64,000 bases of DNA from RYN-230 sp963793825 (GCA_963793825.1 CAWCBE010000012.1:558001-622000), one strand, 5' to 3'; numbered from the stretch's first letter, positions 1-8,655 are shown. Numbers and translations are program-made. Notes: generated from the sequence alone by a model not told the origin.

Positions 1-1503
1 GCGGATGGTCCCTTCGACGCCGGCGCGGATGGCGTAGCGCTGCTTCCATGGCCGGGAGGATTGCTCTGCGCGGGCGGCGGTGACGGCCTCGTGGATCTCG
101 CGGGGGCGCAGGAACAGCTGCCGGCCGTTGCGGGCTGAGGTGGTGCACTTGCCCCGGGCGGGGCAGGGCCGGCAGGTGGCGGCGGGGAAGGCGGCGATGA
201 TGGCGTCCTGGCCGCGGTTGCGGGTGGCGGCCCAGGTCCGGCTGGCGGCGCCCTGGGGACAGGTGACTTGCTGGTGCTCCCAGTCGATCGTGAACATCTC
301 GGTGGTGTAGCCGCCGGAGCGGGCCTGCGGGGAGGCATTGACGGCTAGCGGGGCCAGCAGGGTGATGCCCTGGGCGCGGGCCTCCAGCAGCTGGTCCGCG
401 CCGGCGTAGCCGGCGTCGGCGACGTGCACGGCGGGGGCCAGGCCTGAGGCGGCGAGCATGTCATGGACCGGGCCGGTCATCGTGGCGTCCGGTACCGGCG
501 CCATGGTGGTGGCCACGTTCGTGATCAGGTTCGGCGCGGCCAGCGGGCCGCTGCCTGGCTGGCCGGCGGGGCCGCCGCAGGTCTCGGTGAGGTGGATCTT
601 GTAGCCGTGCCAGTCCTTGCCGCGTTTCTCGCTGTAGCGGGCCTGCAGATCGTAGGGGGAGACGATCCGGGATCTGCCTGGCGGGAGGCCAAGCTCAAGG
701 CCTGCCTCCCGCCGTATCACCGTCCCGTCCTCCCCGCGGGTGTACTGCTGCACCCAGACCTGACGCAGTGCCTCCACCGCGGGCAGCTCCCGCAGCCAGC
801 CCGGCGCGCCCGGCGCGCGGACGGCCTCCAAAAGGTGATAGCCATCCCGGCCGTACTGGCGGGCCAGCTCCTTGCGTTTCGCCTCGCTGCCGGGCAGCCG
901 CAACCCGTCGATCCGCTGCCCGTAGGCCTCCTGCCACGAGGCGCCGATCACGCCTGCGAGCCAGCCCGGCGCCGCGGCAGCCAGGGCCTCCAGCGCCGCC
1001 CGGATCGTCTCCCCGGCCAGCTCCAGCCGGTTCAGGTCCCGGATCCGGCCCAGCACATGCGTGGAATCAGTCCGCTGCATCCCCCCGGCTTTGACCAGGC
1101 CCAGCTCTTTCAGCCGGGAAAGCAGCAGGTCAAAAATCACCCGCTCCAGGCCCGCCGCCACCAGACGCGACCGGAACTCACTCAGCACGCTGAAATCAAA
1201 GCCCTCGTCGTCTAACGCCAGGCCCAGGGCGTACTTCCAGTCCAGCCGCCCCCGCACCGCATCCGCCGCCTGCCGGTCAGTCAGGTTCTCCGTGAACTGC
1301 AGCACCGTCACCATCGCCAGCTGCGCCGGGGACCTCCCCGGCGCACCCCGCACCCCGTACGCCCCCGCGAAATCCGCATCCCCGCACCACGCACCCAGCT
1401 GATCCCGGGCCCGGATCGCCAGGCTGCCCTTACGGAATGCCTTCCTCACGACCCTGGCGGTACTCGCCGGGACCTCCGGCCACGGCTGCGGCTGCATCGA
1501 CAT
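1..1503 (-). CDS. IS1182-family-like transposase, truncated by window edge
   Basis: Reading the minus strand from ATG at 1503 gives 501 uninterrupted codons that run off the left edge. The N-terminus resembles the DUF772-type domain of IS1182/IS5-group transposases. Candidate DDE residues are visible: Asp in TDSTHV, Asp in VADAGYAGAD, and Glu in RAGVEGTIR, five codons from the edge. A CRPCPARGKC cysteine cluster lies between the last two, as in IS1182 proteins. A second in-frame ATG is at 1497. No frameshift is seen, so the element may be intact. Its 3' end and terminal inverted repeats cannot be judged because one end lies outside the window. The family call is from remembered motifs, not a search. 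Confidence 0.8.
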   Translation of the reverse strand, partial: MSMQPQPWPEVPASTARVVRKAFRKGSLAIRARDQLGAWCGDADFAGAYGVRGAPGRSPAQLAMVTVLQFTENLTDRQAADAVRGRLDWKYALGLALDDEGFDFSVLSEFRSRLVAAGLERVIFDLLLSRLKELGLVKAGGMQRTDSTHVLGRIRDLNRLELAGETIRAALEALAAAAPGWLAGVIGASWQEAYGQRIDGLRLPGSEAKRKELARQYGRDGYHLLEAVRAPGAPGWLRELPAVEALRQVWVQQYTRGEDGTVIRREAGLELGLPPGRSRIVSPYDLQARYSEKRGKDWHGYKIHLTETCGGPAGQPGSGPLAAPNLITNVATTMAPVPDATMTGPVHDMLAASGLAPAVHVADAGYAGADQLLEARAQGITLLAPLAVNASPQARSGGYTTEMFTIDWEHQQVTCPQGAASRTWAATRNRGQDAIIAAFPAATCRPCPARGKCTTSARNGRQLFLRPREIHEAVTAARAEQSSRPWKQRYAIRAGVEGTIR

Positions 1504-1939
1504 GACAGACCCGATTCTGCGGCCAGGAACGGGGACAGGGAAGCTGACCGCACAAAAGATCATGAACGGCACCCCGGCCAGCACCCCCGAAAAGCCCGGC
1601 GTGTCGGGAAGATTAAGCCAACAGAGTCGAAAGATGCGTGCAATGTCGGGGCGGGGCCCGGCTCTGTGTCACCGCGCCGCGGAGGTCGGGCGTCACCGCC
1701 GGGGAGGCCGGCCTCCGGAGGGGTAAATGTTTCCGGCATGTTACGCGGGCGTTTCCGGGGGCATTGACGCAACAAAGCGAGACTATTCCAGGAATCTTCA
1801 CAACGAATCACCGCCATGACGCAGCTCGCGCGCATGGTTGCCGCCCCATCCACCTCATACGCTTGATTCGCTGGCCAGTACGCCAGTAATCCGCTGGTCA
1901 GCGCACCAGCGACCCGACCTCAGGCTGAGAGGAGGCTTG
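1504..1939. other. intergenic region, no gene seen
   Basis: This stretch lies between the divergent transposase and the DDAH gene. It holds a short GC palindrome (ggaggccggcctcc, 1703-1716) and, near its right end, a strong Shine-Dalgarno sequence (gagagga, 1927-1933) for the DDAH gene. Small ORFs here have no recognisable product. The outer end of the IS1182-like element must fall somewhere in the left part, but I could not identify its inverted repeat. Confidence 0.5.
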
Positions 1940-2809
1940 ATGACCGTTACCGACCCCAGTGCCGGGATGGCCACGCTGCTCCGCGCCGGACCGGCCCGGG
2001 CGGCGCGCATGCCGCAGCTGCGCAGCTACCTGATGTGCCCGCCGAGCCATTTCACCGTCCAGTACGCGATCAACCCGTGGATGGCCAGCGGGGAACCGGT
2101 GAACACGGCCCGGGCCATCCGCCAGTGGCAGGCCCTCCGTGACGCCTACCGCGCGCTCGGCCATTCGGTCCGGCTCATCAAGCCGCAGGCCGGCCTGCCC
2201 GACATGGTGTTCGCGGCCAACGGCGCCACCGTCATCGGGGGCACCGTGCTCGGCGCCCGGTTCCGCCACCCGGAGCGGGCCGCGGAGGGGCCGGCCTACC
2301 TGGACTGGTTCCGGCGCCAGGGCTACTCCGCGGTGCATGAGCCGACCCTGGTCAACGAAGGCGAAGGGGACATCGTCCATGCGGGCCGGATGATCCTGGC
2401 CGGGCATGGGTTCCGCACCGACGCGGCCGTTAAGCACGAGCTTGAATTGCTCTTCGGGTTGCCGGTGACCAGCCTGCGGCTCATTGACCCGCGCTTCTAC
2501 CACCTGGACACGGCGCTGTGCGTGCTGGACGCCGGAACGGCCGCGTACTATCCGGCGGCGTTCGACGACGCGGGCCGGGCCGCGCTCGCGGACTGCTTCG
2601 GGGAGCTGATCGAGGCCAGTGACGACGACGCCACGGTGCTCGGGCTGAATGCGGTCAGCGACGGCCATCACGTCGTGCTGCCCGCCGAGGCGGCCGGGCT
2701 GGCCGCCGAGCTGGCGGCGCGCGGCTTCCAGCCGGTGCCGGTGGACATGTCGGAATTCCGCAAGGCCGGCGGCGGCCCGAAGTGCTGCACACTGGAGCTG
2801 AGGTCGTGA
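1940..2809 (+). CDS. ddaH: dimethylarginine dimethylaminohydrolase-like amidinohydrolase
   Basis: A 289-residue member of the DDAH/amidinotransferase superfamily. DDAH hydrolyses methylated arginines to citrulline and an amine. Visible family features are the N-terminal MCPPSHFTVQYAINPWM segment, NEGEGD, a catalytic-type His188 in FYHLDTALCVLD, and the C-terminal GGGPKCCTLEL with the nucleophilic Cys at 282 or 283. The start at 1940 was chosen because a gagagga ribosome-binding site precedes it; an upstream in-frame extension to 1838 lacks one. The gene ends 14 nt before the ornithine aminotransferase gene, so the pair is probably one operon for arginine/citrulline/ornithine use. Arginine deiminase or another amidinohydrolase specificity is possible; the short length and Cys-Cys terminus favour DDAH. 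Confidence 0.82.
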   Translation: MTVTDPSAGMATLLRAGPARAARMPQLRSYLMCPPSHFTVQYAINPWMASGEPVNTARAIRQWQALRDAYRALGHSVRLIKPQAGLPDMVFAANGATVIGGTVLGARFRHPERAAEGPAYLDWFRRQGYSAVHEPTLVNEGEGDIVHAGRMILAGHGFRTDAAVKHELELLFGLPVTSLRLIDPRFYHLDTALCVLDAGTAAYYPAAFDDAGRAALADCFGELIEASDDDATVLGLNAVSDGHHVVLPAEAAGLAAELAARGFQPVPVDMSEFRKAGGGPKCCTLELRS

Positions 2810-2823
2810 AGGGGGGATCCGCC

Positions 2824-4023
2824 ATGACCGTGAGCATGGATGACCTGCGTGCCCTGTCGGAGTCGCACAGCGCGCACAACTACCGCCCGCTGCCCGTCGT
2901 CATCGCCGAGGCCGAGGGCGCCTGGGTGACCGACACCGAGGGCCGCCGGTACCTGGACATGCTGGCCGCTTACTCGGCGCTCAACTTCGGCCACCGGCAC
3001 CCGGCCCTGGTCGCCGCCGCCCAGCGGCAGCTGGACCGGGTGACGCTGGTCAGCCGGGCGTTCGACCATGACCAGTTCGGGCCGTTCTGCGCCGAGCTGG
3101 CGGAACTGGCCGGCATGGAGATGGTGCTGCCGATGAACACCGGCGCGGAGGCGGTGGAAACGGCGATCAAGACTGCCCGTAAGTGGGGGTACGAGGTCAA
3201 GGGCGTCCCCGCGGACGAGGCCGTGATCATCGCCTTCGAGGGCAACTTCCACGGCCGGACCACCACCATCATCAGCTTCTCCACCGATCCTGACGCGCGG
3301 GCGTCGTTCGGCCCCTACACCCCCGGGTTCCGGGTCGTGCCCTACGGGGACGCGGCCGCGCTGGCCGCGGCCATGAACGACCGGGTCGTCGGCGTGCTGG
3401 TCGAGCCCATCCAGGGCGAGGCAGGCGTGCTGGTGCCGCCGCCCGGCTTCCTGGCCGCCGTCCGCGACCTGTGCACCTCCCACGGCGCGCTGATGATCGC
3501 CGACGAGATCCAGTCCGGGCTGGGCCGCACCGGCACCACGTTCGCCTGTGAACACGACGGCGTGGTCCCGGACATGTACCTGCTCGGCAAGGCGCTCGGC
3601 GGCGGGATCGTGCCGGTGTCGGCGGTGGTGTCCTCCCGGGAGATCCTGGGTGTCTTCCGGCCCGGGCAGCATGGCTCCACCTTCGGCGGCAACCCGCTCG
3701 CCTGCGCCGTGGGCCGGGAAGTGATCGCCCTGCTGGCCACCGGCGAGTACCAGGAGCGGTCCGCCAAGCTCGGCGCGCATCTGCACCACCGGCTGGCGGC
3801 CCTGCCGCCCGACGCGGTCCGCGAGGTCCGCGGCCGGGGACTGTGGGCGGGCGTCGAGTTCACCACGCTGCCCGGCCGGGTGGCCTGCGAGCGGCTGGCT
3901 GCCCGCGGGGTGCTGGCCAAGGACACGCACGGCACCGCGATCCGGCTGGCCCCGCCGCTGATGATCAGCGAGCCGGACCTGGACTGGGGCATTGACCAGA
4001 TCGAGGCCGCGCTGCGCGGCTGA
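2824..4023 (+). CDS. rocD: ornithine--oxo-acid aminotransferase
   Basis: A 399-residue class III PLP aminotransferase. Ornithine aminotransferase moves the delta-amino group of ornithine to 2-oxoglutarate, giving glutamate semialdehyde. Visible signatures include NTGAEAVETAIKTARKWGY, the cofactor aspartate in IADEIQSGLGRTG, and the PLP lysine K256 in LLGKALGGGIVPVSAV. Length and N-terminal sequence (SAHNYRPLPVVI) match RocD rather than acetylornithine aminotransferase. The start at 2824 has a ggggg-type ribosome-binding site and follows the DDAH stop by 14 nt, so the two are likely co-transcribed. Confidence 0.92.
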   Translation: MTVSMDDLRALSESHSAHNYRPLPVVIAEAEGAWVTDTEGRRYLDMLAAYSALNFGHRHPALVAAAQRQLDRVTLVSRAFDHDQFGPFCAELAELAGMEMVLPMNTGAEAVETAIKTARKWGYEVKGVPADEAVIIAFEGNFHGRTTTIISFSTDPDARASFGPYTPGFRVVPYGDAAALAAAMNDRVVGVLVEPIQGEAGVLVPPPGFLAAVRDLCTSHGALMIADEIQSGLGRTGTTFACEHDGVVPDMYLLGKALGGGIVPVSAVVSSREILGVFRPGQHGSTFGGNPLACAVGREVIALLATGEYQERSAKLGAHLHHRLAALPPDAVREVRGRGLWAGVEFTTLPGRVACERLAARGVLAKDTHGTAIRLAPPLMISEPDLDWGIDQIEAALRG

Positions 4024-4041
4024 TCCGGGCGGTCGCCCCGC

Positions 4042-4160
4042 GGGCGGCCGTCCCCCGGGCACAGGCCTGCGATCGGCCCGCCCCGGGCGGCCGTCCCCCG
4101 GCACACGCCTGCGATCGGCCCGCCTCCGGGCGGCCGTCGCCCGGCACACGTCTGCGATCG
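4042..4160. repeat. three imperfect ~43-nt tandem repeats
   Basis: Copies begin at 4042, 4085 and 4128. Each starts gggcggccgtc and contains a core resembling ggcacacgcctgcgatcgg. They lie just after the rocD stop in a convergent intergenic region and run directly into a 14-nt repeat array with the same gggcggccgtc core. Confidence 0.85.
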
Positions 4161-4244
4161 GCCGTCTCCGGGCGGCCGTCTCCGGGCGGCCGTCTCCGGG
4201 CGGCCGTCTCCGGGCGGCCGTCTCCGGGCGGCCGTCTCCGGGCG
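4161..4244. repeat. six perfect 14-nt tandem repeats
   Basis: The unit gccgtctccgggcg occurs at 4161, 4175, 4189, 4203, 4217 and 4231 without mismatch. It looks like a sub-unit of the preceding 43-nt repeats. The array sits between convergent genes and could also fold into GC-rich structure that stops transcription. Confidence 0.9.
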
Positions 4245-4316
4245 GCCGCCGGGGACGGCAGCCCAGGGGACGTCCCCGGGCGGCCGCCCGCGGGGCGGCC
4301 CGTTCCGGTGGCCTGG

Positions 4317-4814
4317 TTAGTCTTCGGCCAGGGTGCGGTACCGGCCGCTGTAGTGCAGTAGCGGCCGGCCGCCCGGGTTCGGCTCGCTCGCCCCGACCAC
4401 CTCGCCGACCACGATGCTGTGGTCGCCGCCGTCATGCACGGCGGTGGTCCGGCATTCCAGCGCGCCAAGCGCGGCATCCAGGATCGCCGCCCCGGTCACC
4501 GGGCCGGAATGGTGGGTGATCCCAGCCAGCTGGTCCTCCAGCGGGCGGCCGCGGGTGGCCAGCCAGCGGGCGGTCTTTTCCGACTCCTCGTCCAGGATGG
4601 ACAAGGCCCAGGACCCGGCGGCCAGCACCGCGTCGTGGAACCGGGCGATCTTCTCGGCGCAGAACAGCACCCGCTGCGGGATCAGTGACACCGAGGCGAA
4701 CGCGGTCACGGTCATCGCGTGGTCGACGCCGTCCAGGCGGGTGGTGACGACCATGATCCCGCTGGCGAACCTCCCGGCCACGCGCCGGAAGTCAGCGCTG
4801 TCAACTGCCGTCAT
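4317..4814 (-). CDS. flavin reductase family protein (split-barrel FMN-binding)
   Basis: A 165-residue protein of the flavin-reductase-like split-barrel family. Recognisable segments are FRRVAGRFASGIMVVTT near the N-terminus, HAMTVTAFASVSLIPQRVLF, and SWALSILDEESE. Such proteins use NAD(P)H to reduce FMN or FAD, often for a two-component monooxygenase; no partner monooxygenase is visible here. The start at 4814 overlaps the stop of the upstream membrane-protein gene by 4 nt (ATGA), which argues for translational coupling and against a longer in-frame extension to 4934. Confidence 0.85.
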   Translation of the reverse strand: MTAVDSADFRRVAGRFASGIMVVTTRLDGVDHAMTVTAFASVSLIPQRVLFCAEKIARFHDAVLAAGSWALSILDEESEKTARWLATRGRPLEDQLAGITHHSGPVTGAAILDAALGALECRTTAVHDGGDHSIVVGEVVGASEPNPGGRPLLHYSGRYRTLAED

Positions 4815-5245
4815 GAACCCTGGTGCCGCGGCAAGACTCCATGGCTCCGGGCCCACGCCCGCTGGCGGCCCCGGCGCAGGAACGCGATCACCACGCCGAC
4901 CACCGCGCAGACCGACCCGCCGTAGAGGTACCACTCACCCGGCATGGTGCCGGTCACGATCACGCTGCCGCTCGGGGTCGGCAGGGTCATCGCCACCGAC
5001 ACCGCGAACCAGCCGATGGCCGGGACCAGCGCGCCGGCCGGGCTGCCCATCCCGGCCGCTCCCAGCAGGCAGGTGAGCAGGATGAGGACCGCGAAGGCGG
5101 CCGCGGCCGCCGGGAAGGTGCCAAGGGCCCGGCTGAACTGGAAGGAGCCGATCAGCGCCTGCAGCGCGCCGAGCAGGAACAGCAGGGCGTATGCGCCACC
5201 CGTGACGAACGCCTCGGGGCTGGCGTCCGGGCGACGCTGCGTCAT
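4811..5245 (-). CDS. four-helix integral membrane protein (DUF6113-like)
   Basis: A 144-residue protein with four hydrophobic stretches separated by short loops (for example GGAYALLFLLGALQALIGSF and AAAFAVLILLTCLLGAAG). It begins MTQRRPDASPEA and ends in a basic tail. It sits just downstream of the mshB gene. From memory, a DUF6113-type membrane protein commonly follows mshB in actinomycetes, but no biochemical role is known to me. The stop overlaps the start of the flavin-reductase gene. The ORF extends in frame to 5470, but that part is low-complexity and overlaps mshB, so I start at 5245. Confidence 0.75.
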   Translation of the reverse strand: MTQRRPDASPEAFVTGGAYALLFLLGALQALIGSFQFSRALGTFPAAAAAFAVLILLTCLLGAAGMGSPAGALVPAIGWFAVSVAMTLPTPSGSVIVTGTMPGEWYLYGGSVCAVVGVVIAFLRRGRQRAWARSHGVLPRHQGS

Positions 5246-5297
5246 GCTGTCCACGGATTGCAGGTTATACGCCGGTCCCGGGCTCCCCGTCCGCAGG

Positions 5298-6272
5298 TCA
5301 GCCGCTGGCGCCGGGCAGCCCGGCGAACAGGCCCAATTCCCAGCCCGGCCCACCGGGCCGCGGGCCCGTCCGGCCTCGCGTCCGGCCGGGCGCGGGGTCG
5401 GGCGCGCGGCCGGACGCGAGGCCGGGGCCGAGGCCGGGCGCGGGGTCGGGCGCCGTGGCCGCCGGGCCACGCGGGCCGGCCAGCAGGGTGAAGAACTCCC
5501 GGCCCAGCAGCGGCTGTCCGACCCCGTTGGACAGCGCGAACCAGTCGCCGCGCACCGTGATCTGGGTGGCGTGCGCCGCCATGGCGGCCGCCTTGGCCGC
5601 CCGGTACGCGGTGCCGTCGACCTCGGTGGTCACCTGGTCGTCGGGGGTGTACGGCAGGTCCTCCGGCGCGGCGGGGGCGAGGAACCCGTCCGGCAGGCCG
5701 GCCGCCATGACCCGGCCGAGCGCCCCGGCCAGCACCGAGCGCGGCAGGGCGGTGGCGTAGAACTTCGCCGTGGTCCCGGCGGCCCGCTGGAACGCCCGCC
5801 AGGCCACCCGGTGGGCCTGTATATGGTCCGGATGCCCGTAGAAGCCGTTCGCGTCGTAACTGACCATGACCGCCGGCCTCGCCTCCGCGACGATGGCGGC
5901 CAGCGCGGCGGACGCCTCGCCGACGTCCGCGCGCCAGAAGCAGCGCGGGTCGTCGTTGCTGGGCAGGTCCATCATCCCGGAGTCCCGCCACCGCCCGGGA
6001 CCGCCGAGGAACCGGTGATCGGTGACGCCAAGCGCGGCGCACGCGGCGGCCAGCTCGCCGATGCGGTACTCCCCGAGCCGGTCCTCCCGGTCGGCGGCCA
6101 GGTGCGCCAGCTCCGGCGGGATGACCTCGCCCAGCTCCCCCAGCGTGCAGGTGACCAGGGTCACCGGCACCCCGGCGGCCGCGTAGCGGGCCATGGTCGC
6201 GCCGGTGCCGATCGACTCGTCGTCCGGATGGGCGTGCACCAGCAGCAGCCCTCCCTCACCCGCAGCGGTCAT
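5298..6272 (-). CDS. mshB: mycothiol biosynthesis deacetylase MshB
   Basis: A 324-residue LmbE/PIG-L family zinc deacetylase. MshB removes the acetyl group from GlcNAc-inositol, the second step of mycothiol synthesis. The zinc site is visible as HAHPDDESIG near the N-terminus and GFYGHPDHIQAHR mid-protein. The start at 6272 directly precedes MTAAGEGGLLLVHAHPDDE; the ORF continues to 7076 but that extension is antisense to the S9 peptidase gene. The last ~60 residues form a Pro/Gly/Arg repeat tail (PAPGLGPGLASGRAPDPAPG) beyond the usual end of the family and look like expanded low-complexity DNA. Mycothiol-conjugate amidase Mca is the main alternative; length and neighbour favour MshB. Confidence 0.85.
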   Translation of the reverse strand: MTAAGEGGLLLVHAHPDDESIGTGATMARYAAAGVPVTLVTCTLGELGEVIPPELAHLAADREDRLGEYRIGELAAACAALGVTDHRFLGGPGRWRDSGMMDLPSNDDPRCFWRADVGEASAALAAIVAEARPAVMVSYDANGFYGHPDHIQAHRVAWRAFQRAAGTTAKFYATALPRSVLAGALGRVMAAGLPDGFLAPAAPEDLPYTPDDQVTTEVDGTAYRAAKAAAMAAHATQITVRGDWFALSNGVGQPLLGREFFTLLAGPRGPAATAPDPAPGLGPGLASGRAPDPAPGRTRGRTGPRPGGPGWELGLFAGLPGASG

Positions 6273-6329
6273 GGCGGGCAGCCTAGCCAGGCCGCCTGAT
6301 GGCGCAGCCCGGGCTGGCAGGATGCAGGC

Positions 6330-8486
6330 ATGACCGACAGCTTCCCGCGGCAGCAAGCCCGGACCCGGCGGTTCTCCCTCGGCGCGCCCCGGTCGTTCCG
6401 GGTCTCCCCCGACGGCAGCCGGGTGGTGTTCCTGCGCAGCAAGTCCGGCACCGACCCGGTGACCTGCCTGTGGCAGTGGCACGCCGGCTCCGGGCAGGAG
6501 GAACTGGTCGCCGACCCGGCAGCCCTGGCGGTGGACGACGCCGACCTGCCGGAGCAGGAGAAGGCCCGCCGGGAGCGGGTCCGGGAGCAGGCCGGCGGGA
6601 TCGTCTCCTACGCCACCGACGGGGCTGTGACGCTGGCCGCCTTCCCGCTCGGCGGCCAGCTCTACCTGGCCAGCCTGGACGGCACCGGCGGGGTCCGGCC
6701 GGCGGCGGCGGGCGCGCCCGCGCTGGACCCGCGCCCCGACCCATCCGGGCGCCGGATCGGCTACGTCCGCGACGGCGCACTGCACGTCCTCGACCTCGGC
6801 ACGGAGCAGGACACGGTGCTGGCCGGCCCGGCCGGTGACGACCCGCCCGGGGTTTACTACGGCCTGGCCGAGTTCATCGCGGCCGAGGAGATGGGCCGGA
6901 CGCGGGGCTTCTGGTGGGCGCCCGACGGCTCCGCCGTCCTGATCGCCCGGGTGGACGAGACGCCGGTGCCGCGGTGGCACATCGCCGACCCGGCCAACCC
7001 GGCCCGCCCGGCCACCGTGATCGGCTACCCGGCGGCCGGAACGCCGAACGCCGACGTGTCCCTGCTGCTCGGCCACCTCGGCGGCGGCCGGGCCGAGATC
7101 GCCTGGGACCGGGCCGCCTTCCCCTACCTGGTCACCGTGTCCTGGGAGGCGGGTGACCCGCTGATCGTGGTGCAGAGCCGGGACCAGCGGCGGCTCCGGC
7201 TGCTGCGCGCGGACCCGGCGACCGGCGGCACCACGCTGATCCGGGAGGATGCCGACGAGCGCTGGGTGGACATCATGCCCGGGGTGCCGGCCCGCACCGG
7301 CGATGGCCGGATCGTATGGACCGCCGACGCCGACGGCGCCTGCCGGCTACTGGCGGCCTGCGCGGCCGACCATGCGGCCGGGTCCGCGGCCCCGCTCACC
7401 CCGGCCAGCCTCCAGGTCCGCGAGGTGACCGGCGTGGACGGGGACGTGATCCTGTTCACCGCGTCGGGGGCGGACCCGGCCGAGATCGGGCTGTGGAGCC
7501 ACGGGCCGGCCGGGCTGCGGGAGATCAGCCCGGCCGGGGGCGTGCACGGCGGAACCCGGGCCGGCGGCACCACCGTCCTGGTCAGCCGCACGCTCACCGA
7601 GCCGGGGGCCGTCGCCCGGGTGCTCCGGGACGGCGCCGGCCAGCCGGCCGCCGCGCCCGAGATTCCCTCGCATGCCGAGCGGCCGGCCCTGCCCGCCCCG
7701 CACCCGGACCTGTTCAGCGCCGGCCCGCGGAAGATCCGCAGCGCGCTGCTGCTGCCGTCCTGGCACCGGCCCGGGTCGGCCCGGCTGCCCGTGCTGCTGG
7801 ACCCTTACGGCGGCCCGCACGCCCAGCGGGTGCTGGCCACGGCGGACGCGTACCAGACCTCCCAGTGGTTCGCCGAGCAGGGCTTCGCGGTCCTGGTCGC
7901 CGACGGCCGGGGCACTCCCGGCCGCGGGCCCGCCTGGGACCGGGAAGTCTGGCATGACTTCGCCGGGCCGGTCCTGGAGGATCAGGTCGAGGCGCTAGGC
8001 GAGGCCGCGGCCCGCTGCCCGGACGCGGACACCGGCCGGGTCGCCATCCGGGGCTGGTCGTTCGGCGGCTACCTGGCCGCCCTGGCGGTGCTGCGCCGCC
8101 CGGACGTGTTCCATGCCGCGGTGGCGGGCGCACCGGTAACGCACTGGCAGCTGTACGACACCCATTACACCGAGCGCTACCTGGGCCTCCCGGACGAGCA
8201 GCCGCAGGTGTACGGGGAGAATTCCCTGCTGGCCGACGCGCCCCGGCTGTCCCGCCCGCTGCTGCTGATCCACGGGCTCGCGGATGACAACGTGGTGGCC
8301 GCGCACACCCTGCGGTTCTCGTCCGCGCTGCTGGCCGCCGGGCGGCCGCACAGCGTGCTGCCGCTGTCCGGGGTGACTCACATGACCCCGCAGGAGGAGG
8401 TGGCGGAGAACCTGCTGCTGCTCCAGGTGGACTTCCTCCGCCGCGCCCTGGGCATGCCGGAAGGCCCGGCCGGGCAGGCTGTATAG
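6330..8486 (+). CDS. S9 family (prolyl oligopeptidase/DPP-IV-like) serine peptidase
   Basis: A 718-residue cytosolic-looking protein with no signal peptide. Roughly residues 15-430 form the N-terminal beta-propeller (DPPIV_N type, with EEMGRTRGFWWAPDGSA), and the last ~250 residues the alpha/beta hydrolase domain. The catalytic triad is visible: Ser577 in GWSFGGYLAA, Asp in HGLADDNVV and His in SGVTHMTPQEE. These enzymes cleave after proline in short peptides. The gene is divergent from mshB with a 57-nt gap, so the promoters must be compact or overlapping. The start at 6330 has only a weak Shine-Dalgarno sequence. Confidence 0.9.
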   Translation: MTDSFPRQQARTRRFSLGAPRSFRVSPDGSRVVFLRSKSGTDPVTCLWQWHAGSGQEELVADPAALAVDDADLPEQEKARRERVREQAGGIVSYATDGAVTLAAFPLGGQLYLASLDGTGGVRPAAAGAPALDPRPDPSGRRIGYVRDGALHVLDLGTEQDTVLAGPAGDDPPGVYYGLAEFIAAEEMGRTRGFWWAPDGSAVLIARVDETPVPRWHIADPANPARPATVIGYPAAGTPNADVSLLLGHLGGGRAEIAWDRAAFPYLVTVSWEAGDPLIVVQSRDQRRLRLLRADPATGGTTLIREDADERWVDIMPGVPARTGDGRIVWTADADGACRLLAACAADHAAGSAAPLTPASLQVREVTGVDGDVILFTASGADPAEIGLWSHGPAGLREISPAGGVHGGTRAGGTTVLVSRTLTEPGAVARVLRDGAGQPAAAPEIPSHAERPALPAPHPDLFSAGPRKIRSALLLPSWHRPGSARLPVLLDPYGGPHAQRVLATADAYQTSQWFAEQGFAVLVADGRGTPGRGPAWDREVWHDFAGPVLEDQVEALGEAAARCPDADTGRVAIRGWSFGGYLAALAVLRRPDVFHAAVAGAPVTHWQLYDTHYTERYLGLPDEQPQVYGENSLLADAPRLSRPLLLIHGLADDNVVAAHTLRFSSALLAAGRPHSVLPLSGVTHMTPQEEVAENLLLLQVDFLRRALGMPEGPAGQAV

Positions 8487-8556
8487 TGCCCGCCGGGCGG
8501 GCTGTGTAGTGAGAGTCACACGCTCTGGAGCGCGCTGACCGGCTTGGTGGTGATAT

Positions 8557-8568
8557 TTAGTTAACTAA
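8557..8568. promoter_or_regulatory. perfect 12-nt palindrome upstream of sdh operon
   Basis: The sequence ttagttaactaa is a perfect palindrome in a locally AT-rich patch 87 nt before the first sdh start codon. A second small inverted repeat (gtga-gag-tcac) lies about 45 nt upstream. AT-rich symmetry in a very GC-rich leader suggests an operator or promoter element; the regulator is unknown. Confidence 0.4.
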
Positions 8569-8655
8569 GGTTTCGCTTTGCAGTGCGCGTGCGGCCCGGG
8601 GGCTGCCGGCCAGCGCGAGACGATCCCACTGAGCTCAAGGGCGGAGACGTCACCG

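Noticed and set aside
463..1215. Plus-strand open frame over the transposase
   Set aside because: The minus strand here reads a recognisable transposase with candidate DDE residues; the plus product is compositionally typical of an antisense shadow.
2668..4149. Long minus-strand open frame (493 codons) opposite ddaH-rocD
   Set aside because: It is antisense to two clear enzyme genes, its product is Arg/Gly/Pro-rich with no family features, and such frames are a by-product of high GC.
4042..4244. CRISPR or attachment-site array
   Set aside because: Units are contiguous with no unique spacers and no cas or integrase gene is near.
6273..7076. N-terminal extension of mshB
   Set aside because: The extension is antisense to the S9 peptidase and adds low-complexity sequence before a natural MshB N-terminus.
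8508..8520. Rex (redox) operator before sdh
   Set aside because: The gtga-gag-tcac inverted repeat has a 3-nt spacer and lacks the TTGTGA/TCACAA half-sites separated by 4-6 nt expected for Rex.
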